DNA of 64,000 nt from NCBI RefSeq assembly GCF_040706615.1, contig NZ_JAPDRF010000005.1, forward strand, positions 744,001-808,000. Direction: 5' to 3'. Shown here in pieces: positions 36,995 through 45,893 of the stretch. The notes under the pieces are model-generated. The model was given only the letters and a program-made list of their open reading frames with translations. It made no database searches and was not told where the DNA came from. The position numbers and the translations under genes were made by a program. The stretch's first letter is position 1. Every line of letters begins with the position of its first letter. This DNA is from Lentisalinibacter sediminis. Its GTDB lineage: Bacteria > Pseudomonadota > Gammaproteobacteria > Steroidobacterales > Woeseiaceae.

Positions 36995-38287
36995 TCAGTA
37001 GTAGTGCTCCAGCGATAGGGTGATACGGTCTCGGTCGGCGAACTGGCCGAACAGGCCGTCGGCATCCCCGTGGAAAGCATCGAAGCCGATACGGAGACTG
37101 GTCTCGTCGCCGACCAGCCAGGTGAGCGCGCCGCGTACCATGCCGTCACCCTGCCCCACGTCGCCGTACCAGCGCAGCTCCGCCGACAGGCGGTCGTGGG
37201 CGAAGTTTCGCCGCAGGAACAGCGTGGCGAGGCGGTCCGTGGCCGGGCGCACCAGCCCGGCGGGCGCGGACTGGATGTGGTCCACGAGGTACTGCAGGCT
37301 GACGAAGGTATCGAAGGGCCCGCGGAAGTCCACGCCGAGTCCGGCCGTGTGCTGGTCCAGCGGTTCGGCGGCGAGCACGCCGCCGCGACTCAGGTTGAAC
37401 TCCCGGCCGGGCCGCAACGCGAGTTCCGTCCTCAGCACGAACCGCCCGAGGGAGTAGGCGGCGCTCAGTCCGTAGAGCTCGCGGCGCTCGTAGTAGCGTT
37501 CGAGCACCGGCCCGGCCGGAGAGACCTTCACCCTTCCCAGGGGCTCGAAGTCGGAACCGGAGATCGCCACCAGCGCCAGGTCCCATCCGCCCAGCGTGCG
37601 GGAAAGTCGGAGGCCGACGGCGGAGTCCTCAAGACCGTGCTCCGGTTTGTCGGTGCGCACCGGCAGACCGGGTGTGCCGGCGGGTGTGCCGTAACGGAAA
37701 CGCGGCGCGGTCAGTTCGAACCAGGCGCCGTCGGCCGGAATCTCGTGCCCGGTAGCATCCGGGATCCAGGCGAACTCCGTGCGCCACGGGCCGATATAGA
37801 GATCGGCGTAGGCGCTCCAGAGGCCGATGCGCGAATCCGCGAAGTCCGCCAGGATGAACTCCCGGAAGTGCTGCGGGTTGAGGGTATCGAGGACCTTGAG
37901 CCCGTCGAGGACGCCCCAGACGATCTGCTGCTTGCCGAGGCGCAGCAGGCCGCCGGGGAGGAAGAATTCGACGTAGGCGTCGCGGAGCTCCGCAACCACG
38001 TCGTCGCCGATGGCCGCCGGCCGGGACGCCGTCGCGTAAGTGTCGGTGTCCGGTTCGCCGGGCACCAGGCGGTCGCGGCCGTCCCAGACGAGGCGGGCGG
38101 AGGCGACCAGCCGCGCACCTTCGCCGAGCGCGGTCTCGACGGCGGGCTCGAGTTCCAGGCGGGTGCTCAGGGTGTCGTCCGTGCTCGTCGCGTGCCCGTA
38201 GTGCAGCGCCGTGCGCAGTTCCGCATTGCCGGCTCCGTGGGCCGTGCCGGTCATGGCGAGCAGTGCGATCAGGGGCAGGCATCTCAT
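36995..38287 (-). CDS. Outer-membrane beta-barrel protein, DUF1302-like
   Basis: The 430-residue exported protein has a signal peptide (MRCLPLIALLAMTGTAHG). Many short amphipathic strands of alternating residues follow, including LRDAYVEFFLPGGLLRLGKQQIVWGVLDGLKVLDTLNPQ, the block seen in DUF1302 proteins. It ends in an aromatic residue (ITLSLEHYY), as outer-membrane barrels do. The ATG at 38285-38287 has GGAGA seven bases upstream. It lies 22 bases downstream of the RND-LolA fusion gene. In other genomes DUF1302-type proteins are linked to RND/LolA-like lipid export loci, and the arrangement here suggests it is the outer-membrane partner. Confidence 0.75.
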   Translation of the reverse strand: MRCLPLIALLAMTGTAHGAGNAELRTALHYGHATSTDDTLSTRLELEPAVETALGEGARLVASARLVWDGRDRLVPGEPDTDTYATASRPAAIGDDVVAELRDAYVEFFLPGGLLRLGKQQIVWGVLDGLKVLDTLNPQHFREFILADFADSRIGLWSAYADLYIGPWRTEFAWIPDATGHEIPADGAWFELTAPRFRYGTPAGTPGLPVRTDKPEHGLEDSAVGLRLSRTLGGWDLALVAISGSDFEPLGRVKVSPAGPVLERYYERRELYGLSAAYSLGRFVLRTELALRPGREFNLSRGGVLAAEPLDQHTAGLGVDFRGPFDTFVSLQYLVDHIQSAPAGLVRPATDRLATLFLRRNFAHDRLSAELRWYGDVGQGDGMVRGALTWLVGDETSLRIGFDAFHGDADGLFGQFADRDRITLSLEHYY

Positions 38288-38309
38288 GACCGTCTCCATT
38301 GCCATCCCC

Positions 38310-41300
38310 CTAGTAGCCCGGGAGCCCGCGCTGCAGGCTGCCTTGCCGGAACAGGTGCTCCGGGAGGTCATCCAGGTACTCGACCGTCTCGAAGTCGAAG
38401 ACGGTCCGCGACCCCGTCTGGTGGTTCACCGCCTCGATGCCGGTGGCCGTCCAGTAGCCGTCGATGTTCTCGACCGCCGCGACGGTGACGGTCTTCAGCG
38501 GCCGGCTGTCGCGGTCCGCGAAATCGATCGACACCGGCAGCCAGGTCTCGCCGTCGACGACGGCCTCGAAGCCGCCGTAGCCGAGTTCCTGGGCAATGGC
38601 GTCGGTGCGCGGCGTGCCGGAGAGGCGGTACAGCACGCCGCAGGCTGTTGCCGCGCGGCCCTCGTAACGAAACTCGTAGTCGGCGAGGTCGAACTTGAGC
38701 TCCGATTGCATGTCGCCGTAGCTGAAGTCCGTACCCTGGAAAGCTTTCCAGCGGTCGCCTGCTGGAATGCGGCGCGTCTTGCGCGTGGCAGGAATATGGA
38801 GCCAGCGCGGATCCTCGGCGCCCTCGGCGTGAAGGTCGTGGACGAGGAACGCAGTCCCCCGCCCCATCTTCGGCGCCGTGTAGGTGATCCGGGTTCGCCG
38901 CGCCTGCTCATCGTTGAGCTTCATGATCACCGCCGTGCGCTCGGTAGGCCGGCCACTGCGCGGCTCGACGGTGATCTGCACCAGCCGTTCCGTCGCGGTG
39001 CCCTCCGGCCGCGCGGCGACCCGCTCCGCTATCTCCCGGCCGGTGGGCGTCTCGGCGCGTGACTCCGCCGGCACCGCGCCGAGTGCGAGAGCCAGAGCGA
39101 TGATCGCTGCCGCGGCGCCGCCGGTGGATGCCGACGCGGTCCGCAGCAGCCGGCCGCGCAGCCACTGCCTGACGGCGAACAGCGCGGGTACGATGAACAG
39201 CGCCGTGAGGAAGCTCGCGAAGGCGGCCACCGTCACCAGACCGCCGAAGCGCTGCAGCGTGGGCAGCTCGCTGGTGAGCAGCACCGCGAAGCCGAGCCCG
39301 AGGGCGGCGGCGTTGAAGAAGCAGGCGCGGGCGGTGCCCGGCATCGCCGTTGCAATGGCCTCGCCGAGGTCCTCGTCGAAGGCCCGCAGCGCGTGCCGGA
39401 TGCGGTCGATGAGGTGGATGGCGAAGTCCACCCCCACGCCTACCGATATCGCCGCGAACATGGACGTGGCGGGCTCGAGGAACACGCCGAGATAACCCAT
39501 CACGCCGTAGAGCACCAGCACCGTGAAGCTCACCGGCACGAGTGCGATCACGCCGGCCCAGATCCTGCCGAAGGTGAGACAGGAGATGGCGAGTACCATC
39601 GCGAGCGACAGTCCGACGCTGAGGAAATGGGAATCCTGCAGGCGGCTCATCCAGTGGTAGCCGATGTTGACGTCGCCGGCCAGCGTGGCCGTCAGTCCGC
39701 TGCCATCGAACTCCTTCCGCACGTACTGCTGCAGAGCCTCGACGGTGGGCGCCGTCTGGGAGTAGTAGTGGGCATCGAGCACGCCGCGCACGAGCGCCGT
39801 GCGGTAGTCGCCGTCGATCTCCTCGGCGAGGTCGCCCGGGTCGCCGGTCACCTCGTAGAGGAAGAGATACTGGCCCACGGCGTCGTCGCCGGCGGGCAGC
39901 ACCCGGGCCGTGCCGGTCGCCTCTATGGCCCCGTGCAGCAGGCCGATGTAATCGGCGATCGAGACCGTCTTCTGCACGTGGGGCAGTGATTCGAAGTAGC
40001 CCTGCAGCGCGAGGATGCGCTCCATCGCCTCGCCGGTCAGCAGCCCCTCGGGCTCGTCCGCCTCCACGATCACGTCCAGGAACGCGGTGCCCGCGAAGCG
40101 CTCGTTGATGCGCTCGTCGGCGATGCGCAGCGGTTCGTCGGCGGCGAAGTTCTCCACCTGGGAGCGGTCGATGCGCAGCTGCAGCGCGCCCGCGGCGGCC
40201 ACGGCGACCAGCAGCGCGAAAGGGCCGAGCACCAGCGCCGGCCGCGCGGCGCTCCAGTTGCCGATGCGGGCGAAGAGGCGGCCGATCGGGTCGGGCCGGC
40301 GCATGCGCCAGTCGGCGAATGCCGGGCTGGGCGCGGGCTTCAGCAGCACCAGGGCGTTGGGCAGCACGAGTACCGAGAAGGCCCAGGCGAGGCCCACGCC
40401 CAGCATGGCGTACCAGGCGAACGCCGTGATGGGCGGCATGATGGAGGCGATGCCGATGCCGGCGAAGCCGGCCATGGTGGTCAGTGTGGTGAGTGTAATC
40501 GGCCGCGCCATCTCGACCATGGCCCGGATTACCTGTTCGCGCGCGTCGCCGTTCGGATGCCGGGCGCGGAGCACATAGTAGGCCGTGAGGATGTGGATGG
40601 CGTCCGCTACCGAGATCGCCACGAGGATCACCGGCAGTGCATTGGTGATGGCGAAATACGGTGTGCCGGCCCAGGCCATGATCCCCAGGGCGCCGCCGGC
40701 GGAGCCGAGTATCACGAATACGGGCCCCAGCAGCGCCGTGGTCCGGCGGAAGGCGAGGTAGATGAAGCCGAGTACCAGCAGGAAGACCAGCGGCTGCAGC
40801 TTGCGCGCGTCCCGGTCGATATAGGCGCCGAGGTAGCCGCTGACGGCGGCCGGGCCGGCGACCAGGAGTTCCGCCGGGCCGCGGTCGTATTCGCGCACGA
40901 GGCGCCGCACCGCCTCGTAGGTCTCGGCGGCGAGGTCGTCGTCGATCAGCTCCGCCATGATGACGGCGCCGGTCTCGTCGGCGCTCACCAGTGCATCGAC
41001 GTGCGGCGGCATGGCCCGCCAGCGCTGCGCGGCCTCGGCGGCGGCCGTCGCGGCTGGTGGGCCACTGCGGTCTACGTAGCGCTCGACGTAAACGGCGCCG
41101 TCCTCGCCGCGAATCGAGGATTCGGTGGCGATGCTCGCCACCCGGTCGGGGCGGATGTTGGGGATACGCGCCACGCGCTCCGAGACCTCCCGCACCAGTT
41201 CCAGTATCTGCGGGCGGAAGACCGAGCCGCCGTCGGTGGTCATGACGGCTATGGCCATCGGCTTGGAGATGCCGAAGAGTTCCTCCGCACGGTCGTTCGC

Positions 41301-41477
41301 AAGCACCGAGGGGTGATCGTCCGGGATGAAGGCCTCCACCGAGGTGTCCTTGACCAGCCTCGTGAGGCCGGCGACGCACAGCGCGATAATCAGCAGTCCC
41401 GCCGCCAGTGTGACGGCCGGCCGGGCAACGACGCGCCGGAAGAAGCGCTCGGTGAAGTCGCGGTCGAGGAACATCAT
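38310..41477 (-). CDS. RND/MMPL lipid-type transporter fused to a LolA-like lipoprotein-sorting domain
   Basis: The 1055-residue protein joins two things usually encoded apart. Residues 1 to about 780 form an RND/MMPL transporter: TM1, a periplasmic loop, a sterol-sensing-like helix bundle containing VAISVADAIHIL, then a second half with AISVGVGVDFAIHLIDRI. Residues 785-808 form a hydrophobic Ala/Leu helix ending PAESRA that looks like a former signal peptide. Residues 809-1055 are a LolA-like domain with the family stretch RWLHIPATRKTRRIPAGDR and then FQGTDFSYGDM. As a fusion, the carrier domain would be tethered in the periplasm. It overlaps the thioesterase gene by 4 bases (ATGA) and precedes the outer-membrane protein gene. 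Confidence 0.88.
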   Translation of the reverse strand: MMFLDRDFTERFFRRVVARPAVTLAAGLLIIALCVAGLTRLVKDTSVEAFIPDDHPSVLANDRAEELFGISKPMAIAVMTTDGGSVFRPQILELVREVSERVARIPNIRPDRVASIATESSIRGEDGAVYVERYVDRSGPPAATAAAEAAQRWRAMPPHVDALVSADETGAVIMAELIDDDLAAETYEAVRRLVREYDRGPAELLVAGPAAVSGYLGAYIDRDARKLQPLVFLLVLGFIYLAFRRTTALLGPVFVILGSAGGALGIMAWAGTPYFAITNALPVILVAISVADAIHILTAYYVLRARHPNGDAREQVIRAMVEMARPITLTTLTTMAGFAGIGIASIMPPITAFAWYAMLGVGLAWAFSVLVLPNALVLLKPAPSPAFADWRMRRPDPIGRLFARIGNWSAARPALVLGPFALLVAVAAAGALQLRIDRSQVENFAADEPLRIADERINERFAGTAFLDVIVEADEPEGLLTGEAMERILALQGYFESLPHVQKTVSIADYIGLLHGAIEATGTARVLPAGDDAVGQYLFLYEVTGDPGDLAEEIDGDYRTALVRGVLDAHYYSQTAPTVEALQQYVRKEFDGSGLTATLAGDVNIGYHWMSRLQDSHFLSVGLSLAMVLAISCLTFGRIWAGVIALVPVSFTVLVLYGVMGYLGVFLEPATSMFAAISVGVGVDFAIHLIDRIRHALRAFDEDLGEAIATAMPGTARACFFNAAALGLGFAVLLTSELPTLQRFGGLVTVAAFASFLTALFIVPALFAVRQWLRGRLLRTASASTGGAAAAIIALALALGAVPAESRAETPTGREIAERVAARPEGTATERLVQITVEPRSGRPTERTAVIMKLNDEQARRTRITYTAPKMGRGTAFLVHDLHAEGAEDPRWLHIPATRKTRRIPAGDRWKAFQGTDFSYGDMQSELKFDLADYEFRYEGRAATACGVLYRLSGTPRTDAIAQELGYGGFEAVVDGETWLPVSIDFADRDSRPLKTVTVAAVENIDGYWTATGIEAVNHQTGSRTVFDFETVEYLDDLPEHLFRQGSLQRGLPGY

Positions 41478-42055
41478 TCCGCTCCTGCCAGACCGGGCGC
41501 CACGTCCCGGGCCTCGGCGGCGTGGGTTGCCGCCGTGTCGAAGATGCGTTTCTCGAGCGTCAGCCAGTCACGCAGGTAGGCGGGCGGCGCGGGCCGCTCC
41601 GCGCCCGGGCGCACGGCGGTGACCACCTCGACGGCCGGCACCCATTCGCGGCGACGGCGCATCGCGGCCCTCGTCGTGCCGACGGCCACGCAGCGGTCCG
41701 AGGCGTCGATAAACGCGTGTTCCAGGAAAAACCAGCGATGGTCCCAGTACAGCAGGCGCGTGCGCACCCGGTAGAGCTGAAACACCCGCAGCGAATAGCG
41801 GAAGCGCACCACGCTGCCGCCGAGCAGCGCGGCCCAGCCGTACTGACGCATGGCAGCGACGACGCCCATACGGGTCATCCACTCCGTCCGCGCCACATCC
41901 ATGATCTGCAGGTAGCGGCCGTTGTTCATGTGGCCGAAGGCGTCCAGGTCGTTGAACCAGACGCGGAAACGGCTCTCGGCCGGCTCCTCGGGGTGTATCC
42001 CTGCGCCGAGCAGGCCGTAGAGGTAGGCCCGCAGCAGGCGGAAGTAGAGGTTCAT
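41474..42055 (-). CDS. Acyl-CoA thioesterase-like hotdog protein
   Basis: The 193-residue protein has the 4HBT/THEM6-like signature WFNDLDAFGHMNNGRYLQIMDVARTEW at about 33-59, in which the Asp and the HMNNGRY helix form the active site. Strands typical of a hotdog fold follow (VRFRYSLRVFQLYRVRTRLLYWDHRWFFLEHAF). It probably releases acyl chains from CoA or a carrier protein. The ATG has a strong GGAGGAG site. It is the first gene of the operon with the RND-LolA transporter and outer-membrane protein genes, so it may supply or edit the exported lipid. Confidence 0.85.
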   Translation of the reverse strand: MNLYFRLLRAYLYGLLGAGIHPEEPAESRFRVWFNDLDAFGHMNNGRYLQIMDVARTEWMTRMGVVAAMRQYGWAALLGGSVVRFRYSLRVFQLYRVRTRLLYWDHRWFFLEHAFIDASDRCVAVGTTRAAMRRRREWVPAVEVVTAVRPGAERPAPPAYLRDWLTLEKRIFDTAATHAAEARDVAPGLAGAE

Positions 42056-42179
42056 TGCTTTTTTCTCCTCCGATCTCGATGGCCGTCCGCCGTCGGGCGA
42101 ACGCCGTTCATGACTCCCCTGTTGAGAGAGATCGGAAAAGAAACCAGAAACCCGCCAGACGGGGTGGGCGGGGGAGTGC

Positions 42180-43364
42180 TCAGCCGTCGAGGCGGGCCTG
42201 TACCTCGGCGTGGAATTCGGCCACGGCGGCTTCGGCGGTGCCCAGCGTCAGCTCGGTGACAGCACCGGTGGCGAGCCCCTCCTGACCGAGGCGGGCGGCG
42301 CGGAAGTCCTCGGCCGCGAACACTCCGCCGTCGAGGAGTTCGAAGCTGCGGGCCCAGTGCTCCTCGGCCTGTTCGTCCGCCGGCGGCTCGGGGATGAGCA
42401 TGAAGTCCTCCACCAGCGTGCGGTCCACGGCGCGGGGGTAGAGCAGCATGACGTTGATGTAGTCCGGGCTGACGATGATCACCGCGCCCGGGAACAGGCT
42501 GTAGGAGAAGGTGACGTAGTGGCGGAGGTGAGCCAGGGAATCGAGATCGGCGGCGCGCAGGAATTCCTCCCGGCCGACGGCGCTGCGGAAGTGGGGTCCC
42601 ACCCGGTCTCCCGCCGTAATGGAGTCGGCGAAGAACGGCGCGATCGTGTCCTTGTGCAGGCGCTGCACGTGGTAGGACTCCAGGAACGCATCCATGATCA
42701 GTTTCCAGTTACCGGCCACGTCGTGGGTGCGACACCGGTAAAGGTGCATGCCGGGCAGGCCCAGTGCATCGAAGTCCGCCGGCAGCTCGCCGAGGAAAGC
42801 GTCGAAGTCGGGCGCGGCGTCATCCAGTGCGCTCCAGACGAGTCCGCCGGCCTCGTGGCAGGGCAGTGCCGCGAGGCCGTAGTCCCGCTTGTCCATGCCC
42901 GGGAACGTATCCGGCCGCGGCAGCCCGCGCAGGCTGCCGTCCAGGTTGTAGGTCCACGCGTGATAGGGGCAGACGAGGGCGCCGGTGCGGCAGGCCTCGG
43001 TGCCCTCGACGAGGCGGGTGCCGCGGTGGCGACAGACGTTAAGGAAGACGTGCGCCATGCCGTCGCGGTCCCGGGTGATGACGAGCGGTACGCCGTGGCC
43101 GTCGTGAGTTACCGCGTGGCCGGGCGTCGGCAGCAGGGCCGACGGTGCCAGCGGCACCGGTAGCCGCCGAAACAGCTCGGAGCGCTCAGATTCGAACCGG
43201 GCCGGGTCCAGGTAGGCCCTCGCCGGCACATGCCGGATTCCGGTTGCCGCATCGACACCGCTTCCGGCCGACTCGACCAGCGCGCCCACGAGGCGTCTCA
43301 GCGCGGGCGTCAGCGTCCCGCTGTCCGTCGCTGCGATGTCTGCCGTGTCACTGGCCAAGTGCAT
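42180..43364 (-). CDS. Rieske non-heme iron oxygenase, alpha-subunit type
   Basis: The protein is about 394 residues. The Rieske [2Fe-2S] ligands are Cys111-x-His113 (CRHRGTRLVEG) and Cys132-x-x-His135 (CPYHAWTYN). The C-terminal catalytic domain has the mononuclear iron motif around FLESYHVQRLHKD. Such oxygenases hydroxylate aromatic rings or demethylate quaternary amines; the substrate is unclear. No reductase or ferredoxin gene is adjacent. The ATG at 43362-43364 sits too close to a GGAGGGG tract, so translation may begin at the TTG six bases later. It is divergent from the CrtD-like gene across 91 bases, hinting at a carotenoid-related role. Confidence 0.87.
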   Translation of the reverse strand: MHLASDTADIAATDSGTLTPALRRLVGALVESAGSGVDAATGIRHVPARAYLDPARFESERSELFRRLPVPLAPSALLPTPGHAVTHDGHGVPLVITRDRDGMAHVFLNVCRHRGTRLVEGTEACRTGALVCPYHAWTYNLDGSLRGLPRPDTFPGMDKRDYGLAALPCHEAGGLVWSALDDAAPDFDAFLGELPADFDALGLPGMHLYRCRTHDVAGNWKLIMDAFLESYHVQRLHKDTIAPFFADSITAGDRVGPHFRSAVGREEFLRAADLDSLAHLRHYVTFSYSLFPGAVIIVSPDYINVMLLYPRAVDRTLVEDFMLIPEPPADEQAEEHWARSFELLDGGVFAAEDFRAARLGQEGLATGAVTELTLGTAEAAVAEFHAEVQARLDG

Positions 43365-43455
43365 CCCCTCCGTCAAGAGCTTAGCATCGTTCACGGCCGG
43401 GGACAGGCGCGCAATGGTCCATAATGTCGGCCGATCCAACGGAGCGGGAGGTTCA

Positions 43456-44949
43456 ATGGGCACGAGACCGCGGGTCGTCGTGGTCGGCGCGGGCATGGGG
43501 GGCCTGGCGGCGGCGCTGGAGCTTGCTTCTGCCGGTGCCGCGGTTACCGTGCTGGAGCGTCATGGCGTACCCGGCGGGAAGATGCGTGAGGTGCGCGTCA
43601 ACGGGGCCGGGATCGACTCCGGACCCACCGTATTCACGATGCGCCAGGTCTTCGACGAGCTCTTCTCTGCCGCCGGCCAGCGGCTCGACGATCATCTGCA
43701 ACTCGACGCCGCGGATCTGCTGGCACGGCATGCCTGGCTGGATGGCAGCCGGCTCGACCTCTACGCGGACGTCGAGCGCTCCGCGGCCGCTATCGGCGAG
43801 CTGGCAGGTGCCGCGGAGGCCGAGGCTTACCGCCGCTTCGCCCGGCATTCCCGGCGCGTGTTCGAGACGCTGGACGAGCCGTTCATGCGAGCCGAGCGTC
43901 CCGGCGTGTTCGGGCTCACCCGGAAGCTGGGCCTGCGCGGGCTGCCCGACCTGCTGGCAATCAATGCCTTCCGCTCGCTCTGGACGGAACTCGGCCGCCA
44001 TTTCACCGATCCCCGGCTGCGGCAGTTGTTCGGCCGCTATTCCACCTACTGCGGCTCGTCCCCCTTCCGCGCTCCGGCGACGCTGATGCTGATCGCCCAT
44101 GCCGAGCGCGCGGGTGTGTGGGTGGTGCGCGGCGGCATGCAGAGGCTGGCGGAGGCGCTCGCCGGGACGGCGGAGGCCGCCGGCGCAGAGCTGCGCTACG
44201 GTTGTCACGTGTCGCGTGTGCTCACCGGTCGCGACGGCAGGGTCGCGGGCGTGGAGGTGGATGGCGGTGAGCGCCTCGACGCGGAGGCGGTGGTGTTCAA
44301 CGGTGACGCCGCCGCGCTGGCCCGCGGATTGCTGGGCGACGAGGCCTGCCGGGCCGTGCCGGCCCGCGTCGCGCCGCCGTCCTCGCTGTCCGCCATGACG
44401 CTGTCGGCACGGGCGCGGACGAGCGGGTTTCCACTCGCCTATCACACGGTCTTCTTCGGCGACGACTATCCGGACGAGTTCGACAGCATCTTCGAGCGCG
44501 CTTCGATGACGAAGACGCCCACCGTCTACGTCTGCGCGCAGGATCGGGCGCCGGCAGCCCGGCCCGGCGACGGCGAGGAGCGCATCTTCTGCCTCGCCAA
44601 CGCGGCCCCCGGCGACATGGATGCGGCGACCGTAGCCCGCTATCGCGACCGGGTCCTCGCCGCGCTCGAACGCCACGGGCTGGCTCTGGAGCCTGCCGAC
44701 GGGGCCATGCTGACGACCGCACCGCCGGATTTCGATGCGCTGTTCCCCGCGACCGGCGGCGCCCTGTACGGTCAGCCTACCCACGGCTGGCGGTCGTCGT
44801 TCCTGCGTCCCGGCTCCCGCTCACGGTTGCGCGGGCTCTATCTCGCGGGCGGCAGTGTGCATCCGGGGCCGGGCGTGCCGATGGCCGCGTTGTCCGGGCG
44901 GCTCGCAGCCGCCAGCGTGCAGGCGGACCTGGGCCTCCAGGGCGCCTGA
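43456..44949 (+). CDS. crtD: Carotenoid desaturase, CrtD-like (1-hydroxycarotenoid 3,4-desaturase)
   Basis: The 497-residue flavoprotein begins with the FAD motif VVVVGAGMGGLAAALELASAG and ERHGVPGGKMREV. GPTVFTMRQVFDELF, LARHAWLDG and the YSTYCGSSPFRAPATLMLIAHAERAGVW block follow, as in CrtD proteins. It ends with the C-terminal carotenoid-desaturase motif GLYLAGGSVHPGPGVPMAALSG. CrtD removes hydrogens at C3-C4 of 1-hydroxylated carotenoids in spirilloxanthin/spheroidene pathways. The ATG at 43456 has GGGAGG five bases upstream. A CrtI-like gene lies 1 kb away on the other strand. The exact desaturation step is inferred from similarity. Confidence 0.8.
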   Translation: MGTRPRVVVVGAGMGGLAAALELASAGAAVTVLERHGVPGGKMREVRVNGAGIDSGPTVFTMRQVFDELFSAAGQRLDDHLQLDAADLLARHAWLDGSRLDLYADVERSAAAIGELAGAAEAEAYRRFARHSRRVFETLDEPFMRAERPGVFGLTRKLGLRGLPDLLAINAFRSLWTELGRHFTDPRLRQLFGRYSTYCGSSPFRAPATLMLIAHAERAGVWVVRGGMQRLAEALAGTAEAAGAELRYGCHVSRVLTGRDGRVAGVEVDGGERLDAEAVVFNGDAAALARGLLGDEACRAVPARVAPPSSLSAMTLSARARTSGFPLAYHTVFFGDDYPDEFDSIFERASMTKTPTVYVCAQDRAPAARPGDGEERIFCLANAAPGDMDAATVARYRDRVLAALERHGLALEPADGAMLTTAPPDFDALFPATGGALYGQPTHGWRSSFLRPGSRSRLRGLYLAGGSVHPGPGVPMAALSGRLAAASVQADLGLQGA

Positions 44950-44960
44950 CGGGGGCGCCG

Positions 44961-44978
44961 CGGCGGGCAGCCGTTTTT
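44961..44978 (+). terminator. Possible weak intrinsic terminator after the CrtD-like gene
   Basis: CGGC pairs with GCCG around a five-base loop, followed directly by TTTTT. The stem is short, so termination may be partial. It lies 12 bases after the stop codon. Confidence 0.3.
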
Positions 44979-45006
44979 GACACGGCCCCGAGTCCGGCTG
45001 TTACCC
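44977..45006 (+). promoter_or_regulatory. Possible promoter for the Gln-rich exported protein
   Basis: A consensus -35 hexamer TTGACA (44977-44982) is followed at 18 bases by TTACCC, a poor -10 hexamer. It lies about 70 bases upstream of the ATG at 45074. Confidence 0.3.
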
Positions 45007-45073
45007 TGCGCGCCTGTTGCCGCGGCATTGAGGTGCCGTGCTTCCCCTATGAAACAAGGAGCGTACCGACGCC

Positions 45074-45724
45074 ATGTCTATGAAGTCCCAGAATTTTCTA
45101 CGTCCGCTGAACCTCCTTCGCACCGCCGGAACCGCCGCGGTGCTGGTGCTCGGCGCAGCGAGCGTCAGCGCCCAGCAGATGCCCGAGGGGCATCCGGGCG
45201 GCATGATGGCGCCGAATTCCCAGGGCCCGGGCAGCGAACTCATCCAGCAGGTGCAGGCGAAGCGGGCCGAGATCCAGCAGCTCAACCAGCAGCTGATGGA
45301 GATCCAGGAGAACACCATCGAGGCGAACCCGGAGCTCGCCAAGCAGCGTGACGACCTCATCTCGTTCGTGGACGAGAAGATGGCCGAGAGCGGCTACGAT
45401 GCCGAGGCGGCCCGCGGCCGTATCGACAAGCTCCAGGGCGAGATGGAGAGCGGCGAGCTGTCTGCCGAGGAGCAGCAGCAGAACCGCCAGCAGCTGCGCC
45501 AGGAAATGACGTCGATGCAGCAGGCCCAGGGCCAGATCATGCAGGACGAGGAGTTCCAGGCGAAACGCGAGTCGCTGAACGAGAATCTCGTCGCGGCGAT
45601 GCAGGAGCAAAACCCGCAGACCGACGAGCTGATCTCCCGGCTGCAGACCGCCCAGCAGGAATACCAGCAGCTTGCGCAGCAGGCCATGCAGCAGCACGGC
45701 GGCGGCATGGGCTCCCCCAACTAA
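45074..45724 (+). CDS. Exported Gln-rich coiled-coil protein, function unknown
   Basis: The 216-residue protein has a signal peptide (NLLRTAGTAAVLVLGAASVSA, about residues 13-33) and a mature part rich in Gln, Glu and Met. Long heptad-like helices begin IQQVQAKRAEIQQLNQQLMEIQ and run to the C-terminus (YQQLAQQAMQQHGGG). No catalytic motif is visible. The layout recalls small periplasmic helical-hairpin proteins such as the Spy/CpxP group, but the LTxxQ repeats of that family are absent. The AAGGAG site is 12 bases from the ATG, rather far. It lies between the two carotenoid desaturase genes and upstream of REP cluster D. Confidence 0.7.
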   Translation: MSMKSQNFLRPLNLLRTAGTAAVLVLGAASVSAQQMPEGHPGGMMAPNSQGPGSELIQQVQAKRAEIQQLNQQLMEIQENTIEANPELAKQRDDLISFVDEKMAESGYDAEAARGRIDKLQGEMESGELSAEEQQQNRQQLRQEMTSMQQAQGQIMQDEEFQAKRESLNENLVAAMQEQNPQTDELISRLQTAQQEYQQLAQQAMQQHGGGMGSPN

Positions 45725-45727
45725 CAG

Positions 45728-45893
45728 GTAGGAGGGCCTTCAGGCCCGACCCGCTCTTCTGACTGCGGCATCCTGCTAGCGACGTTGGCCCGCCATCGAC
45801 TGGGGCGGACTACGGGGGACTGTAGGAGGGGCTTTAGCCCCGATCAGCGCTCGGCCACCTCGAGCGAAGATCGGGGCTAAAGCCCCTCCTACA
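45728..45893. repeat. REP cluster D (three units) touching the crtI stop codon
   Basis: One unit (GGGCC/GGCCC, TTCA loop) starts 3 bases after a stop codon. After about 70 unrelated bases, a GGGGC/GCCCC pair in inverted orientation follows. The outermost GTAG of the last unit, read on the minus strand, supplies the TAG that ends the CrtI-like gene (45889-45891). Confidence 0.8.

Noticed and set aside
38908..41379. Open frame of 823 codons on the minus strand
   Set aside because: It overlaps the RND-LolA gene in another frame, is almost all Arg, Gly, Ala and Pro, and has no recognisable domain.
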